Notes: a model not told the origin generated them from the sequence alone. DNA of 64,000 bases from Kingella potus (GCF_900451175.1 NZ_UGJJ01000001.1:496001-560000); one strand, 5' to 3'; shown: positions 8,865-18,310, numbered from the stretch's first letter. Numbers and translations are program-made.

Positions 8865-10355
8865 ATGACCTTCGCCGTCGTACACAGCCGCGCCCTTGCC
8901 GGTGCGGACGCACCGCCCGTAGAAGTGGAAACCCACCTGGCCAACGGCCTGCCGCAGTTCAACATCGTCGGCCTGCCCGACACCGAAGTAAAAGAAAGCC
9001 GCGACCGCGTCCGCGCCGCCCTCATCCAAAGCGGCTTTGAGTTTCCCGCCAAAAAAATCACCGTCAACCTCGCCCCTGCCGACCTGCCCAAAGAATCCGG
9101 CCGTTTCGACCTGCCCGTTGCCCTCGGCATCCTCGCCGCCTCCGGCCAAATCAGCCCCGAAAAGCTGCCCGCATACGAATTTGCCGGCGAACTTGCCCTC
9201 TCCGGCCTGCTGCGGCCGATACGCGGCGGCCTCGCTATGGCCTGGCAGGCCAAACAGTCCGGCCGCGCCTTCGTCATGCCTTCCGAAAACGCCGCACAGG
9301 CCGCCCTGATGCAGGGCGTGGAAGCCTACGGCGCGGACAGCCTCGCCGCCGTCGCCGCCCACCTCAACGGCATCGCCCCCCTGCCCCGTGCCGAAGCGTC
9401 CGAGAGGCCGTCTGAAAAGCAAAACCTGCCCGACCTCCGAGACGTAAAAGGCCAGCACAGCGCACGTTTCGCTCTGGAAACCGCCGCCGCAGGCGGACAC
9501 AGCCTGCTGATGATGGGCCCGCCCGGCACCGGAAAATCCATGCTTGCCCAACGCCTGCCCTCCATCCTGCCGCCACTTACCGACGAAGAACTGGTCGAAG
9601 TGTGGACGGTGCAGTCCCTCCTGCCGCACCACACGCAAAACTTCAGCCGCAGCCGCCCCTGCAAAAGCCCCCACCACTCCGCCAGCGCGGTTGCCCTCGT
9701 CGGCGGCGGCTCCGACCCCCGTCCCGGAGAAATCTCGCTGGCACACAAAGGCGTACTCTTTCTCGACGAACTGCCCGAGTTCGACCGCAAAGTGCTCGAA
9801 GCCCTGCGCGAACCCATCGAAAGCGGCGAAATCCACATCTCCCGCGCCGCAAGGCAGGCCGTATTCCCCGCCGACTTCCAACTCGTCGCCGCCATGAACC
9901 CCTGCCCCTGCGGCTACCACGGCCACCCGTCCAAGCCCTGCCGCTGCACACCCGATGCCGTCCAACGCTACCGCAGCCGGATCTCTGGCCCCCTCATCGA
10001 CCGCATCGACCTCGTCATCGAAGTCCCCGCCCCGAATGCCGACGAACTCATACAAAGCGCGGCAGGCGAATCCAGCGCGGCGGTTTTACAGCGCGTCCTC
10101 GCCGCCCGCGAACGCCAAATCGCGCGGCAGGGCAAGCTCAACCGCGCACTCACCCCCACCGAACTCGACAGCGCCGCCGCCGTATCCGAACAAGCCAAAG
10201 AAACCCTGCGCAGCATCCTCGAAAAACTCTCCCTCTCCGCCCGCAGCTTCCACCGCATCATGCGCACCGCCCGCACCATCGCCGACCTTGCCGGCGATAG
10301 CGAAGTCAGCCGCAGCCACATCCTGCGCGCCGCAGCCATGCGCCGCGCCCTGTGA
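8865..10355 (+). CDS. comM: ComM/YifB AAA+ helicase-like protein for transformation
   Basis: The 496-residue protein belongs to the YifB/ComM family, which in naturally competent bacteria promotes branch migration of transforming DNA in the cytoplasm. The amino-terminal Lon-like fold carries FDLPVALGILAASG (81-94). The Mg-chelatase-type AAA+ core has Walker A GPPGTGKS (218-225), Walker B VLFLDE (297-302), and the zinc-type MNPCPCG (344-350) with further cysteines after it. An uptake sequence lies in frame at 9405-9416 and encodes R-P-S-E. Its presence fits a genome shaped by DNA uptake. Confidence 0.94.
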   Translation: MTFAVVHSRALAGADAPPVEVETHLANGLPQFNIVGLPDTEVKESRDRVRAALIQSGFEFPAKKITVNLAPADLPKESGRFDLPVALGILAASGQISPEKLPAYEFAGELALSGLLRPIRGGLAMAWQAKQSGRAFVMPSENAAQAALMQGVEAYGADSLAAVAAHLNGIAPLPRAEASERPSEKQNLPDLRDVKGQHSARFALETAAAGGHSLLMMGPPGTGKSMLAQRLPSILPPLTDEELVEVWTVQSLLPHHTQNFSRSRPCKSPHHSASAVALVGGGSDPRPGEISLAHKGVLFLDELPEFDRKVLEALREPIESGEIHISRAARQAVFPADFQLVAAMNPCPCGYHGHPSKPCRCTPDAVQRYRSRISGPLIDRIDLVIEVPAPNADELIQSAAGESSAAVLQRVLAARERQIARQGKLNRALTPTELDSAAAVSEQAKETLRSILEKLSLSARSFHRIMRTARTIADLAGDSEVSRSHILRAAAMRRAL

Positions 10356-10478
10356 AAACCCACCCGTTCCGCCGCACCCAAACAAGCGCAACAGGCCGTC
10401 TGAATATTTGCTAGAATACGCCGCCCGTCTGTTCCCACACTTTTTCAGACGGCTGAAACACATTGCAAAAGGTAGTTT

Positions 10479-11288
10479 ATGAAAACAGCAAAACCCCACG
10501 GAAAAGGACTTACCGGCTTTATCGTCGGCCTCCTCCTGGCCACCGTCATCATCGGCGGCCTCGTTTACACCCTCGAAAGCAGCCGCAAACGCGATTTCAA
10601 AGCCCCCATCGAGGAAAAAGAACTGACCCCGCCCGAAATCCTCTCCCCGAAAAAACCCGAACCCAAGCCCGAGCCGCAGCAGCCCGCGTCCGAAGCCAAG
10701 CCCGAACCCGAGCCGCTCCCGCCCGACAGCGGCCGCACTACCGACAGGGAAACACCGGAGCAACCCGAACCCGATTCCGCGCCCGACAACGGCAAAGAGC
10801 CGGATGCCGCCGACGACAGCGACATCATCCCCGGCGTACCCTCCCCGCTGACTGAAGAAGGCAAAAACGGCAAAAAAGACCAGACCCGCCGCGACCAAAA
10901 ACGCCGCGACAAAGCCAAGCCCACCCCCGAGCAGATTCTCAACGGCAAAATCGGCCGCGACCAAAAACGCGCCGACCGCGAAGCCGAACGCCGCAAAGCC
11001 GAAGCCGCCCTCAGCGGCCAGGCCACCGCAAACCCTTCCCGCCGCAGCAGCGGAAACGGCGGCAGCGTCGTCGTCCAGGCCGGCTCCTACGGCAGCCGCG
11101 ACAAAGCCGAATCCCAACGCGCCAAACTCGCCGCCGCCGGCGTAGACACCCGTGTCGTCGAGGCGCAGGTACAGGGCAAAACCATGTACCGCGTCCAAAC
11201 CGCCCCCGTCTCCGCCGCCGATGCAGCACAAACCCGCCGCGAACTGCAAAGCAAAGGCATAGACAGCTTCGCACGTCCCGCACAATAA
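10479..11288 (+). CDS. FtsN-like membrane-anchored SPOR-domain protein
   Basis: A 269-residue bitopic inner-membrane protein: short cytoplasmic end, membrane helix at about 11-31, a long Pro/Glu/Lys-rich periplasmic stalk, and a carboxy-terminal SPOR domain (about 196-269, starting GSVVVQAGSYGSR). SPOR domains bind denuded septal peptidoglycan, so a cell-division role like that of FtsN is likely. It is 18 bp upstream of dsbA on the same strand and probably co-transcribed with it. The stalk is rich in charged repeats (RRDQKRRDK), which is normal for the family. Confidence 0.85.
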   Translation: MKTAKPHGKGLTGFIVGLLLATVIIGGLVYTLESSRKRDFKAPIEEKELTPPEILSPKKPEPKPEPQQPASEAKPEPEPLPPDSGRTTDRETPEQPEPDSAPDNGKEPDAADDSDIIPGVPSPLTEEGKNGKKDQTRRDQKRRDKAKPTPEQILNGKIGRDQKRADREAERRKAEAALSGQATANPSRRSSGNGGSVVVQAGSYGSRDKAESQRAKLAAAGVDTRVVEAQVQGKTMYRVQTAPVSAADAAQTRRELQSKGIDSFARPAQ

Positions 11289-11306
11289 CCAACCACAGGA
11301 AACATC

Positions 11307-12002
11307 ATGAAACTGAAACACACCCTCCTCGCCGCAGCCCTGACCTTCGGCTTCGCCTCCGCCCAAGCCGCCCTTGTCGAAGGCGAAGACTACACCGTAT
11401 TGGACAAACCCCTCGCCCCGCTGCAAAACGACAAAATCGAAGTTGCCGAATTTTTCGGCTATTTCTGCATCCACTGCTTCCATCTCGAACCCGAGATGGA
11501 AAAACACAGCAAAAAATGGGCATCCGACACCTATCTGCGCCCCATCCACGTCGTCTGGCAGCCCGAGCACATGCAGCTCGCGCGCATCGCCGCCGCCGTC
11601 GGCAGCAGCAATATGCGCCACCAGGCCAATATGCCCGTCTTCCGCGCCATCTTCGAACAAAACATCAACCTTGCCGACCCTGCCGCCTTCAAGCAGTGGG
11701 CAGGGAGCCAAAGCGGATTTGACGGCAAAAAACTGCTCGCCGCCTACGAATCCTTCGGCAACGAGGCACAGGCCAAACAAATGGCCGACCTGACCGAACA
11801 AATGAAGATCGAAAACACGCCCACCGTCATTGTCGGCGGCAAATACAGAATGAAATTTACCAGCCGCGACTGGAACGTTTCCATGAACAAAGTGGACGAA
11901 ATGATCGCCAAAGTCCGTCAGGAACGCGGCATGAAAGAGCCGGCTCCCCGTGCCGCCGTCCGCAGCAAAGGCGTGGCCGCCGCCCGCGCCGCCAACAAAT
12001 AA
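11307..12002 (+). CDS. dsbA: Periplasmic thiol:disulfide oxidoreductase DsbA
   Basis: A 231-residue DsbA with signal peptide (cleavage after about ASAQA, residue 21) and no lipobox, so a soluble periplasmic form like meningococcal DsbA3 rather than the lipidated DsbA1/A2. The active site is C54-I-H-C57; most neisserial DsbAs have CVHC and enterobacteria CPHC. The cis-proline loop ENTPTVIVGG is present. The last ~20 residues form a basic Ala/Arg tail. It introduces disulfides into exported proteins such as pilus components. It shares a transcript with the SPOR gene and ends at a DUS terminator. Confidence 0.93.
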   Translation: MKLKHTLLAAALTFGFASAQAALVEGEDYTVLDKPLAPLQNDKIEVAEFFGYFCIHCFHLEPEMEKHSKKWASDTYLRPIHVVWQPEHMQLARIAAAVGSSNMRHQANMPVFRAIFEQNINLADPAAFKQWAGSQSGFDGKKLLAAYESFGNEAQAKQMADLTEQMKIENTPTVIVGGKYRMKFTSRDWNVSMNKVDEMIAKVRQERGMKEPAPRAAVRSKGVAAARAANK

Positions 12003-12017
12003 GCGCAGGCTGCAAAC

Positions 12018-12049
12018 AGGCCGTCTGAAAATGGATTTTCAGACGGCCT
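12018..12049 (+). terminator. DUS hairpin terminator after dsbA
   Basis: Inverted uptake sequences at 12018-12029 and 12038-12049 with an 8-base loop, 16 bases after the dsbA stop. Confidence 0.75.
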
Positions 12050-12468
12050 GTTTATCCGTTTTTGCCAAGCGCACGGGCGGCCGCACAAACGGCACACGCA
12101 CCCGATTCCCCTGCCACAGGGCGTACCGTCCGAGCGGCGTGCACGCGCGATTGATAACCATAGGGTATGTCGCCCTAGCGACGCACGCGTTTTACATTAT
12201 GCGGACACGGAGGCCGCCGGAACCCCAAGCCGCGTGCGTAGCTGTGCCACACCCTACACAGACCGTTAGCATGAGATTAAGCAAGAGGCCGTCTGAAAAT
12301 CCGTTTTCAGACGGCCTGTTTGTCCGTTTCTGCCCCACAGGGCGTAGTCCGAGCGACGCACGCGTTTGATGCGATTCGTGTATAGAACCCGCCCGCCCTA
12401 CCTCGAAAAACCGCGTGCGTGGCTGCGCCACACACCCTACATAGGCCGTTAGCGTGAAACCAAGCAGA
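12050..12468. repeat. Hairpin-repeat and DUS-rich gap between dsbA and sodB
   Basis: No gene is supported. The stretch holds a second inverted DUS pair (12286-12317) and at least three copies of the short hairpin family near 12162-12190, 12229-12256 and 12410-12442. The last copy has a TGGC/GCCA stem in place of TCGC/GCGA. Two sections (about 12018-12130 and 12286-12370) look like diverged copies of each other. Confidence 0.6.
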
Positions 12469-12501
12469 AGGCCGTCTGAAAACATGGTTTTCAGACGGCC
12501 T
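12469..12501 (-). terminator. DUS hairpin terminator of sodB
   Basis: Inverted uptake sequences at 12469-12480 and 12490-12501, followed by a T run on the plus strand. It lies 38 bases past the sodB stop on the minus strand. Confidence 0.7.
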
Positions 12502-12538
12502 TTTTGTTTGATACAAACTTTAAACGCTCAGCCCCGCA

Positions 12539-13120
12539 TCAGGCGGCGAAGCGGCGGGCTACTTCGTCCCAATTGACGATTTCCCAGAAGCCGTTCAGAT
12601 AGTTCGGGCGGCTGTTGCGGTAGTCGATATAGTAAGCGTGTTCCCACACGTCGCAGGTCAGGAGCGGGGTGTTGCCGCTTTTGAGCGGGGTGGCCGCATT
12701 GGAAGTGGACACCAAATCCAATTCGCCCGACGGGGTTTTCACCAGCCATGCCCAGCCCGAACCGAAGGTGCCGGCGGCGCAGGTGTCGAAGGCTTTTTGG
12801 AAAGCCTCAAAGCTGCCCCACTTGGCATCGATGGCCGCCGCCAGATCGCCCGAGGGCTTGCCCTGGCCTTTGGGTGTGAAACCCAGCCAGTAGAAGGTGT
12901 GGTTCCAGGTTTGCGCGGCATTGTTGAACACGCCGCCTTCGGCTTTTTTCACAATCTCTTCCAAAGGCGCGTTTTCAAATTCGGTGCCTTTGATTTGGTT
13001 GTTGAGGTTGGTGATGTAGGTTTGGTGGTGTTTGCCGTAGTGGTATTCCAGCGTTTCTTTGGACAGGTGCGGTTCGAGCGCGTCCAAAGCGTAGGGCAGT
13101 TCGGGCAATTTGTGTTCCAT
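12539..13120 (-). CDS. sodB: Superoxide dismutase, iron type
   Basis: A 193-residue cytoplasmic superoxide dismutase that converts superoxide to peroxide and oxygen. Metal ligands are in place: H27, H74 (in TWNHTFYW), D158 and H162 (DVWEHAYY). Q70 in the AAQTWNH segment is the pattern expected of the iron enzyme rather than the manganese one. ATG 13120 is chosen because an AGGAG box lies 7 bases upstream and it gives the standard amino end; an in-frame extension to 13246 runs into the serS promoter region. The gene diverges from serS. Confidence 0.95.
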   Translation of the reverse strand: MEHKLPELPYALDALEPHLSKETLEYHYGKHHQTYITNLNNQIKGTEFENAPLEEIVKKAEGGVFNNAAQTWNHTFYWLGFTPKGQGKPSGDLAAAIDAKWGSFEAFQKAFDTCAAGTFGSGWAWLVKTPSGELDLVSTSNAATPLKSGNTPLLTCDVWEHAYYIDYRNSRPNYLNGFWEIVNWDEVARRFAA

Positions 13121-13303
13121 TTTTATACTCCTGTTATGTGTTTTCAAATAGAGGCCGTCTGAAAACGGCGCAGCCGATTGTACCCGCACCGCGCCGGAAA
13201 ACCGATTGAACTTTTCTGCCCCTGCCATAGAGGCGGTTTTTCCCATGCTTTAAAAATCGTTTACAATGCACGCCGTTTTATTTACCGAACAAAGGGGCGC
13301 GAA

Positions 13304-14596
13304 ATGCTCGACATCCAACTCCTCCGCAACGACACCGCCGCCGCCGCCGCACGACTGGCCGCACGCGGCTTCGATTTCGACACCGCGCGTTTCGACGCGC
13401 TGGAACACAAACGCAAGCAGTTGCAGGTGAAAACCGAAGAATTGCAGGCGGAACGCAACGGCGAATCGAAAAAAATCGGGATGCTCAAAGGACAGGGCAA
13501 ACACGAAGAGGCCGAAGCGACGATGGCCGCCGTTGCCCGCATCAAAAACGAATTGGAAGAGGCCGCCTCCGCCTTGGAAGCCGTGCAGGCCGAATTGGAT
13601 GCGTGGCTGGCCGCCGTGCCCAACCTTCCGCACGAAAGCGTGCCCGACGGGCGAGACGAAACGGATAACGTGGAAGTGCGCCGCGTCGGCGAGCCGCGCG
13701 TGTTTGCTTTTCCCGTGAAAGACCATGTGGATTTGGGCGCACCCCTCGGCCTGGATTTCGAAACCGCCGCCGCCCTCTCCGGCGCACGCTTCAGCCTGAT
13801 GAAGGGTCAAGCCGCACGCCTGCACCGCGCCCTTGCCCAATTCATGCTCGACACCCACACGGAGCAGCACGGCTACACCGAGTGCTACACGCCCTATATC
13901 GTCAGCGATTCCACCCTGTTCGGCACCGGCCAGCTCCCCAAGTTCGGCGAAGACCTCTTCCACGTTACCCGTGGCGGCGACGAAGGCAAAACCACGCAGT
14001 ATCTGATTCCCACCGCCGAAGTAACGCTCACCAACACCGTGCGCGACAGCATCCTGCCCGCATCCGCCCTGCCGCTGAAGCTCACCGCCCACTCCCCCTG
14101 CTTCCGCAGCGAGGCCGGTTCGCACGGCAAAGACACGCGCGGTCTGATCCGCCAGCACCAGTTCGACAAAGTGGAAATGGTGCAGATCGTCCGCCCCGAA
14201 ACCTCCTACGCCGCGCTGGAAGAAATGGTCGGCCACGCCGAAAAAATCCTGCAACTGCTGGAACTGCCCTACCGCGTCATCACACTCTGCACCGGCGACA
14301 TGGGCTTCGGTGCGGCGAAAACCTACGATTTGGAAGTGTGGGTGCCCGCGCAAAACACCTACCGCGAAATCTCGAGCTGCTCCAACTGCGAAGACTTCCA
14401 GGCCCGCCGCATGAAAGCGCGTTTCAAAGACGAAAACGGCAAAAACCGTCTGGTACACACGCTCAACGGCTCGGGTTTGGCCGTCGGCCGCGCCCTCGTC
14501 GCCGTATTGGAAAACCATCAAAACGCCGACGGCAGCATCAACATCCCCGCCGCCCTGCGCCCCTATCTCGGCGGCGCGGAAGTGCTGGCGGCGTAA
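13304..14596 (+). CDS. serS: Seryl-tRNA synthetase
   Basis: A 430-residue class II aminoacyl-tRNA synthetase that charges tRNA-Ser. The amino-terminal long coiled-coil arm (about 30-100) binds the tRNA variable loop. The catalytic domain shows IPTAEV, the motif 2 region GLIRQHQFDKVEM, and motif 3 GLAVGRALVAVLEN near the end. The start is ATG 13304 behind AAAGGGG, after a possible -10 box TACAAT at 13262-13267. It diverges from sodB and is followed by a DUS terminator. Confidence 0.96.
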   Translation: MLDIQLLRNDTAAAAARLAARGFDFDTARFDALEHKRKQLQVKTEELQAERNGESKKIGMLKGQGKHEEAEATMAAVARIKNELEEAASALEAVQAELDAWLAAVPNLPHESVPDGRDETDNVEVRRVGEPRVFAFPVKDHVDLGAPLGLDFETAAALSGARFSLMKGQAARLHRALAQFMLDTHTEQHGYTECYTPYIVSDSTLFGTGQLPKFGEDLFHVTRGGDEGKTTQYLIPTAEVTLTNTVRDSILPASALPLKLTAHSPCFRSEAGSHGKDTRGLIRQHQFDKVEMVQIVRPETSYAALEEMVGHAEKILQLLELPYRVITLCTGDMGFGAAKTYDLEVWVPAQNTYREISSCSNCEDFQARRMKARFKDENGKNRLVHTLNGSGLAVGRALVAVLENHQNADGSINIPAALRPYLGGAEVLAA

Positions 14597-14615
14597 GGCC
14601 GGCAAACAACAGTCC

Positions 14616-14655
14616 AGGCCGTCTGAAAATCCGTTTTCGGGTTTTCAGACGGCCT
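14616..14655 (+). terminator. DUS hairpin terminator after serS
   Basis: Inverted uptake sequences at 14616-14627 and 14644-14655 with a 16-base loop, 20 bases past the serS stop. Confidence 0.75.
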
Positions 14656-15390
14656 CATATATTCTTGCCCCACCAAACACGCCACCCGCAGAAAACGCGC
14701 ACCACCGTGCCAACCCCGCCACCATAGCTTGTGTGGTACAGACACACACGCATTCCCACTGTTCCAAAAGTCGGCACAAAGGCCGTCTGCAAACGGTATT
14801 TATAGTTTTCAGACGGCCTTTGTACATTGACAGGCAAAGCGTCGGGCCTGCAAGAAAGGCAGACAGGTATGGTTGGCAAATGCCTCCAAACGGTGCACCT
14901 CTGCCGCTTTGGAAACAAGATGCGGATTGCAACCTTGAAAAACCCTCCCCACCATCATTCCCGCGCAGGTAGAAGTCTTCACCCTAATCCGGCAGCAGAT
15001 TGTTTTTACAATGTTCTAGGCATCAAAAAAGATTCACGCCTGCGCGGAAATAACGGATTTCGGGTGGCGGGTGCTTTGCGTATGGTGTATCCCCGCAGCG
15101 GTACACGCGCTCCTGCTGCAGGGCAAAGGCCGTCTGAAAAGCATAAGCCGCGTGCGTAGCTGCACCACACACCCTACACAACAATCCCAATTAGGGTGTT
15201 TCGCCCCGGCGACACGCGCAGTCCACGATTTCGGAAAATAAGGCCGTCTGAAAATCTGCGTTACAGAATTTCAGACGGACTCCCGTTTGTTATACCACCC
15301 CGATGCCGTTAATAGGATGTGCCTATACAGAGGTTCATGCGTCTTTGCTCCGTCGTGGATTTATCCTGCGGATGGATTGAAAATGCAAAA
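14656..15390. repeat. Non-coding stretch with DUS pairs, hairpin repeats and an inverted-repeat remnant
   Basis: No gene is supported in these 735 bases. A DUS pair with one mutated arm (GGCCGTCTGCAA) spans 14780-14819. CATTCCCGCGCAGG (14956-14969) and CCTGCGCGGAAAT (15039-15051) are inverted copies about 70 bases apart, which looks like the ends of a small degenerate element. Hairpin-family copies are near 15148-15178 and 15193-15219. Uptake sequences are near 15129 and 15242. Confidence 0.5.
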
Positions 15391-15429
15391 AGGCCGTCTG
15401 AAACCATAAATACGGTTTTCAGACGGCCT
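15391..15429 (-). terminator. DUS hairpin terminator of the TerC/CBS gene
   Basis: Inverted uptake sequences at 15391-15402 and 15418-15429 with A/T runs on both sides, 15 bases past the stop of the leftward TerC/CBS gene. Confidence 0.7.
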
Positions 15430-15444
15430 TTTGCCGCGTATCCG

Positions 15445-17010
15445 CTATTGTCCGCTTTCGGGCAGTCTGCTGATTCTGACCTTTTCGATGCGCTGTCCTT
15501 CTTTTTCCAACACTTCAAACCGCCAGCCGCAGTAGTCCGCGCTTTCGCCGACTTCGGGCAGGTTTTCCAGCTCTTCCATGATGAGGCCGGCAACGGTGTG
15601 GAAGGGTGCGTCTTCTTCCTGCGGCGGCAGGTTGAGCTGGGGGGCAAGCTCGACGTATTCCAGGCTGCCGTCGACAATCAGGCTGTCGGCCTGCCCGCCG
15701 CCGCTCTGTCCGCTTTCTTCTTCGCGCTCGAATTCTTCGGGAAATTCGCCGGCGATGGTTTCGAGCAGGTCTTTCATGGTAACCATGCCGAGTACCGCAC
15801 CGAATTCGTCCACAACCAGGGCATAGTCCGCGCTGCTTTGGCGGAAGAGTTCGATGGCGTTGAGGGCGGTGGTGCTGTCGGGCAGTACGAGGGGCTGGCG
15901 CAGGGCGGCGAGAATGTTGATTTCGCCGTTATCGAGCAGTTGGTTGAGCAGGTCTTTTTTGCTGACGTAGCCCAAAGGTTCGTCCACGCCTGCCTTGCCG
16001 ACAACCAGCAGGCGGGAATACGGGGTGGTTTGGAGCTGGCGGCGTTGCTCTTCCCTGCTTTGCGAGATGTCGAGTTTTTCGATGTCGCGGCGCGGCACCA
16101 TCACGCCGGGAATGGGGCGTTCGGCCAGGGTGAGTACGCTGCGTATCATGGATTTTTCGTTTTCTTCAAAGTGTTCGCTGCTTTCGCCGCCGCCGTCTGC
16201 TTCGGCCAGGACGCTTTCGCGGATGCCCATCATGCCCAGCACGTTTTCGGCGGTGCGCTGCCGCCAGGAGCTGCCGCTGTAGGCGTTGCGTTTGGTGTTG
16301 CGTTGGGAAATCTGGTTGAAAATTTCGATCAGGACGGAAAAACCGATGGCGGCGTAGAGGTAGCCTTTGGGGATATGGAAGTGGAAGGCTTCGGCAATCA
16401 GGCTGAAACCGATCATCAGCAGAAAGCCGAGGCAGAGCATGACGACGGTGGGATGGTTGTCGACAAATTCGGTCAGGGCTTTGCTGGCCCACATCATCAC
16501 GCTCATGGCCACTGCAACGGCGGCCATGGCCACGACAATGTGTTCGACCATGGCCACGGCGGTAATGACCGAATCGATGGAGAATACGGCATCGAGAATC
16601 AGGATTTGGGCGACAACGCCCCAAAAGGGGGAGTGTTTTTTGCGGTTGTCGGCCACGGCGAAGTGGTTTGCCCCTTCGAGGCGTTCGTGCAGCTCGGTGG
16701 TGGCTTTGTAGAGCAGGAACAGGCCGCCGGCAAACATGATGAGGTCTTTGCCGGACACGGCATATCCGCCCCAATGCATGAAGGGGTCGGTGAGGGTCAT
16801 GATGTGCGCCATAAAGGCGAGCATGACGATGCGCAGGAGGATGGCGAGCGAAAGGCCGGTGAGGCGGGCTCTGTCGCGTGCTTGGGGTTTGACTTTGTTG
16901 GCGAGAATGGCAACGAAAACAAGGTTGTCGATGCCGAGAACGACTTCGAGCAGCAGGAGGGTGGCGAAACCTATCCATGTCTGCGGCTCGGCCAGCCAGC
17001 TTAAATCCAT
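15445..17010 (-). CDS. TerC-family membrane protein with CBS and CorC/HlyC domains
   Basis: A 521-residue inner-membrane protein. Residues about 1-235 are a TerC-type seven-helix domain with the acidic intramembrane motifs EVVLGIDN and DAVFSIDSV. A CBS pair follows (about 300-420), including VLGMVTMKDLLE, and the last ~80 residues form a CorC/HlyC transporter-associated domain. The order matches YoaE/YegH-type proteins. Such TerC proteins are implicated in manganese or other metal-ion export or metal loading of secreted proteins; the substrate here is inferred. The gene is single and ends at a DUS hairpin. Confidence 0.88.
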   Translation of the reverse strand: MDLSWLAEPQTWIGFATLLLLEVVLGIDNLVFVAILANKVKPQARDRARLTGLSLAILLRIVMLAFMAHIMTLTDPFMHWGGYAVSGKDLIMFAGGLFLLYKATTELHERLEGANHFAVADNRKKHSPFWGVVAQILILDAVFSIDSVITAVAMVEHIVVAMAAVAVAMSVMMWASKALTEFVDNHPTVVMLCLGFLLMIGFSLIAEAFHFHIPKGYLYAAIGFSVLIEIFNQISQRNTKRNAYSGSSWRQRTAENVLGMMGIRESVLAEADGGGESSEHFEENEKSMIRSVLTLAERPIPGVMVPRRDIEKLDISQSREEQRRQLQTTPYSRLLVVGKAGVDEPLGYVSKKDLLNQLLDNGEINILAALRQPLVLPDSTTALNAIELFRQSSADYALVVDEFGAVLGMVTMKDLLETIAGEFPEEFEREEESGQSGGGQADSLIVDGSLEYVELAPQLNLPPQEEDAPFHTVAGLIMEELENLPEVGESADYCGWRFEVLEKEGQRIEKVRISRLPESGQ

Positions 17011-17752
17011 GAGTGTGCGTATCCTTGGCGGGGCGGTTTTCAGACGGCCTTTTGCAGGGCGGCAGGCCGTCTGAAAACGGGTTGTGTAAAAACGTGCGAT
17101 TATATCGTATTTGTGCGTAAAGACGGAATCTGCCTGACAGGCCTGCTCCGGCGGCAGGCCAGCTCATCGGGACAAAACGGAAAATCTGCGGCCGCACCGC
17201 CGCCTGTCCCACTGCCTCAATTGCAAAATAAAACGGCGCGGAGGAAGAAAACTGCCGCCCTTATGCCGGTTCGCGGTTTGCGCCCTTGTGTTGTTATGAT
17301 GGGAATTGTTCCGTTATCATACCCGCACACCGCCGATACACGCACCCTTGCCACCACGCCCGCTGTTTGGGCGATGTCGCAAACGGGGAAAGAAAATATG
17401 AAAACGCTGATTTCGACGGTAAGCAAAATAGCCGTGCCGAATACGCTGTCGGTAATATTGTTCCGCTTTGCCTGTCTTGCGTTGTCCGAACCCTTTTATT
17501 TTGGCCGGAATTTGCTGCCGTGGGCAGCAGCCTCGAATAGCGGCGCAATGGCAATATCAGGGGCAAGGAGTATGGTGTTTTGCCGGCAATTGGTTTTGCC
17601 ATGCCGTTTTATAGCGGTTAAGGGATCATCAATCCCTGCATCGGCGCAGAATATGTAAGGCCGTCTGAAAACAGGCATTCTGGGCTGCTTAAAACTTCCC
17701 GCCGCTTTATAGGTGCAGAAAAGCCGATACAATGTAAAGTGTTAATAACAGT
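17011..17752. other. Intergenic region with a possible decayed gene
   Basis: Two uptake sequences are near 17038-17074. From ATG 17398, behind GGGGAAAGAA, a frame runs 86 codons to 17658, but it has low-complexity composition and stops in the neighbouring frames interrupt other readings. It may be a decayed small gene or chance. Nothing recognisable is encoded. The region is the left edge of the low-GC island that follows. Confidence 0.3.
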
Positions 17753-18061
17753 ATGATTTTTCTTATTATTATTTTGATAATTGCAAGCGTTATTGCCTTT
17801 TTTGGCTGCCGCTATCTTGCCGCCAAGCAGCCCGAATATCCCAACGCACGGGTATCTGACTGCCACCAAACGCATCGCTTTTTATTATTGGATTATTATT
17901 GGATTGGAACATGGTATTTTGGAATAATGTCCTGCTGGTTTCGCTATCAGAATATGAAAAATAATAGCCTTGATTTTAAGAAAAAGGAAAATTTGTATAA
18001 CAGAACCGCTCTTTTTTCTTGTTTTATTTTGTTTTTGTTATTGGTCGTTTTTAAAAAATAG
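17753..18061 (+). CDS. Small two-helix membrane protein
   Basis: A 102-residue protein with an amino-terminal hydrophobic helix (about 2-20), a hydrophilic middle, and a carboxy-terminal helix (about 85-101), so both ends probably lie in the membrane. It is AT-rich compared with the core genes. The ribosome site is weak. It is followed by further small genes on the same strand in an apparent operon (17753-19291) that has a Kingella-type uptake sequence in it. The function is not recognised. Its shape is similar to the small membrane partners in the frp region, but no sequence likeness is claimed. Confidence 0.5.
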   Translation: MIFLIIILIIASVIAFFGCRYLAAKQPEYPNARVSDCHQTHRFLLLDYYWIGTWYFGIMSCWFRYQNMKNNSLDFKKKENLYNRTALFSCFILFLLLVVFKK

Positions 18062-18075
18062 TCAAACTGCCTATC

Positions 18076-18285
18076 ATGCACACAATTTGGCAATATTTAT
18101 CCAACATCTACGCAAAATACACCCTACCCTTGTGGGGCATCATGATAACGTTTGCCCTGCACAACATAAGCAGCCGTCTCTTGTTTACGCCTGATGACTA
18201 CAACTGGCTCACACCGATTATGCTTGTCATCTGCGCGTGCTGCGAAATTTGGATACACCTGCTGGCAGGATATTATGACGACTGA
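18076..18285 (+). CDS. Small membrane protein of unknown function
   Basis: A 69-residue protein with two hydrophobic stretches (about 17-35 and 46-62) beginning MHTIWQYLSNIYAKYTLPLW. It starts 14 bases after the preceding small membrane gene and ends just before a Kingella-type uptake sequence. No motif or family is recognised. Its place in the small-gene run is the main support. Confidence 0.45.
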   Translation: MHTIWQYLSNIYAKYTLPLWGIMITFALHNISSRLLFTPDDYNWLTPIMLVICACCEIWIHLLAGYYDD

Positions 18286-18287
18286 TT

Positions 18288-18299
18288 TTCAGGCTGCCT
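18288..18299 (-). other. Kingella-dialect DNA uptake sequence
   Basis: The minus strand reads AGGCAGCCTGAA, the AG-king dialect, instead of the local AGGCCGTCTGAA. It lies between two genes of the low-GC island and suggests that this island came from a Kingella-like relative. Confidence 0.7.
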
Positions 18300-18310
18300 T
18301 GTGAACAAAA

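Noticed and set aside
10086..11801. 571-codon minus-strand frame across comM, the SPOR gene and dsbA
   Set aside because: It spans three convincing plus-strand genes and their gaps. It is an artefact of high-GC codon bias.
13178..13303. Upstream extension of SerS by 42 residues
   Set aside because: The extension lies in the serS/sodB promoter region and is unlike any SerS amino end. ATG 13304 has a good ribosome site and the standard start.
17113..17658. 181-codon gene upstream of the low-GC island
   Set aside because: The frame begins in DNA resembling the TerC upstream region, has low-complexity composition, no good ribosome site at its first ATG and no recognisable feature. Only a possible decayed piece from 17398 is noted.
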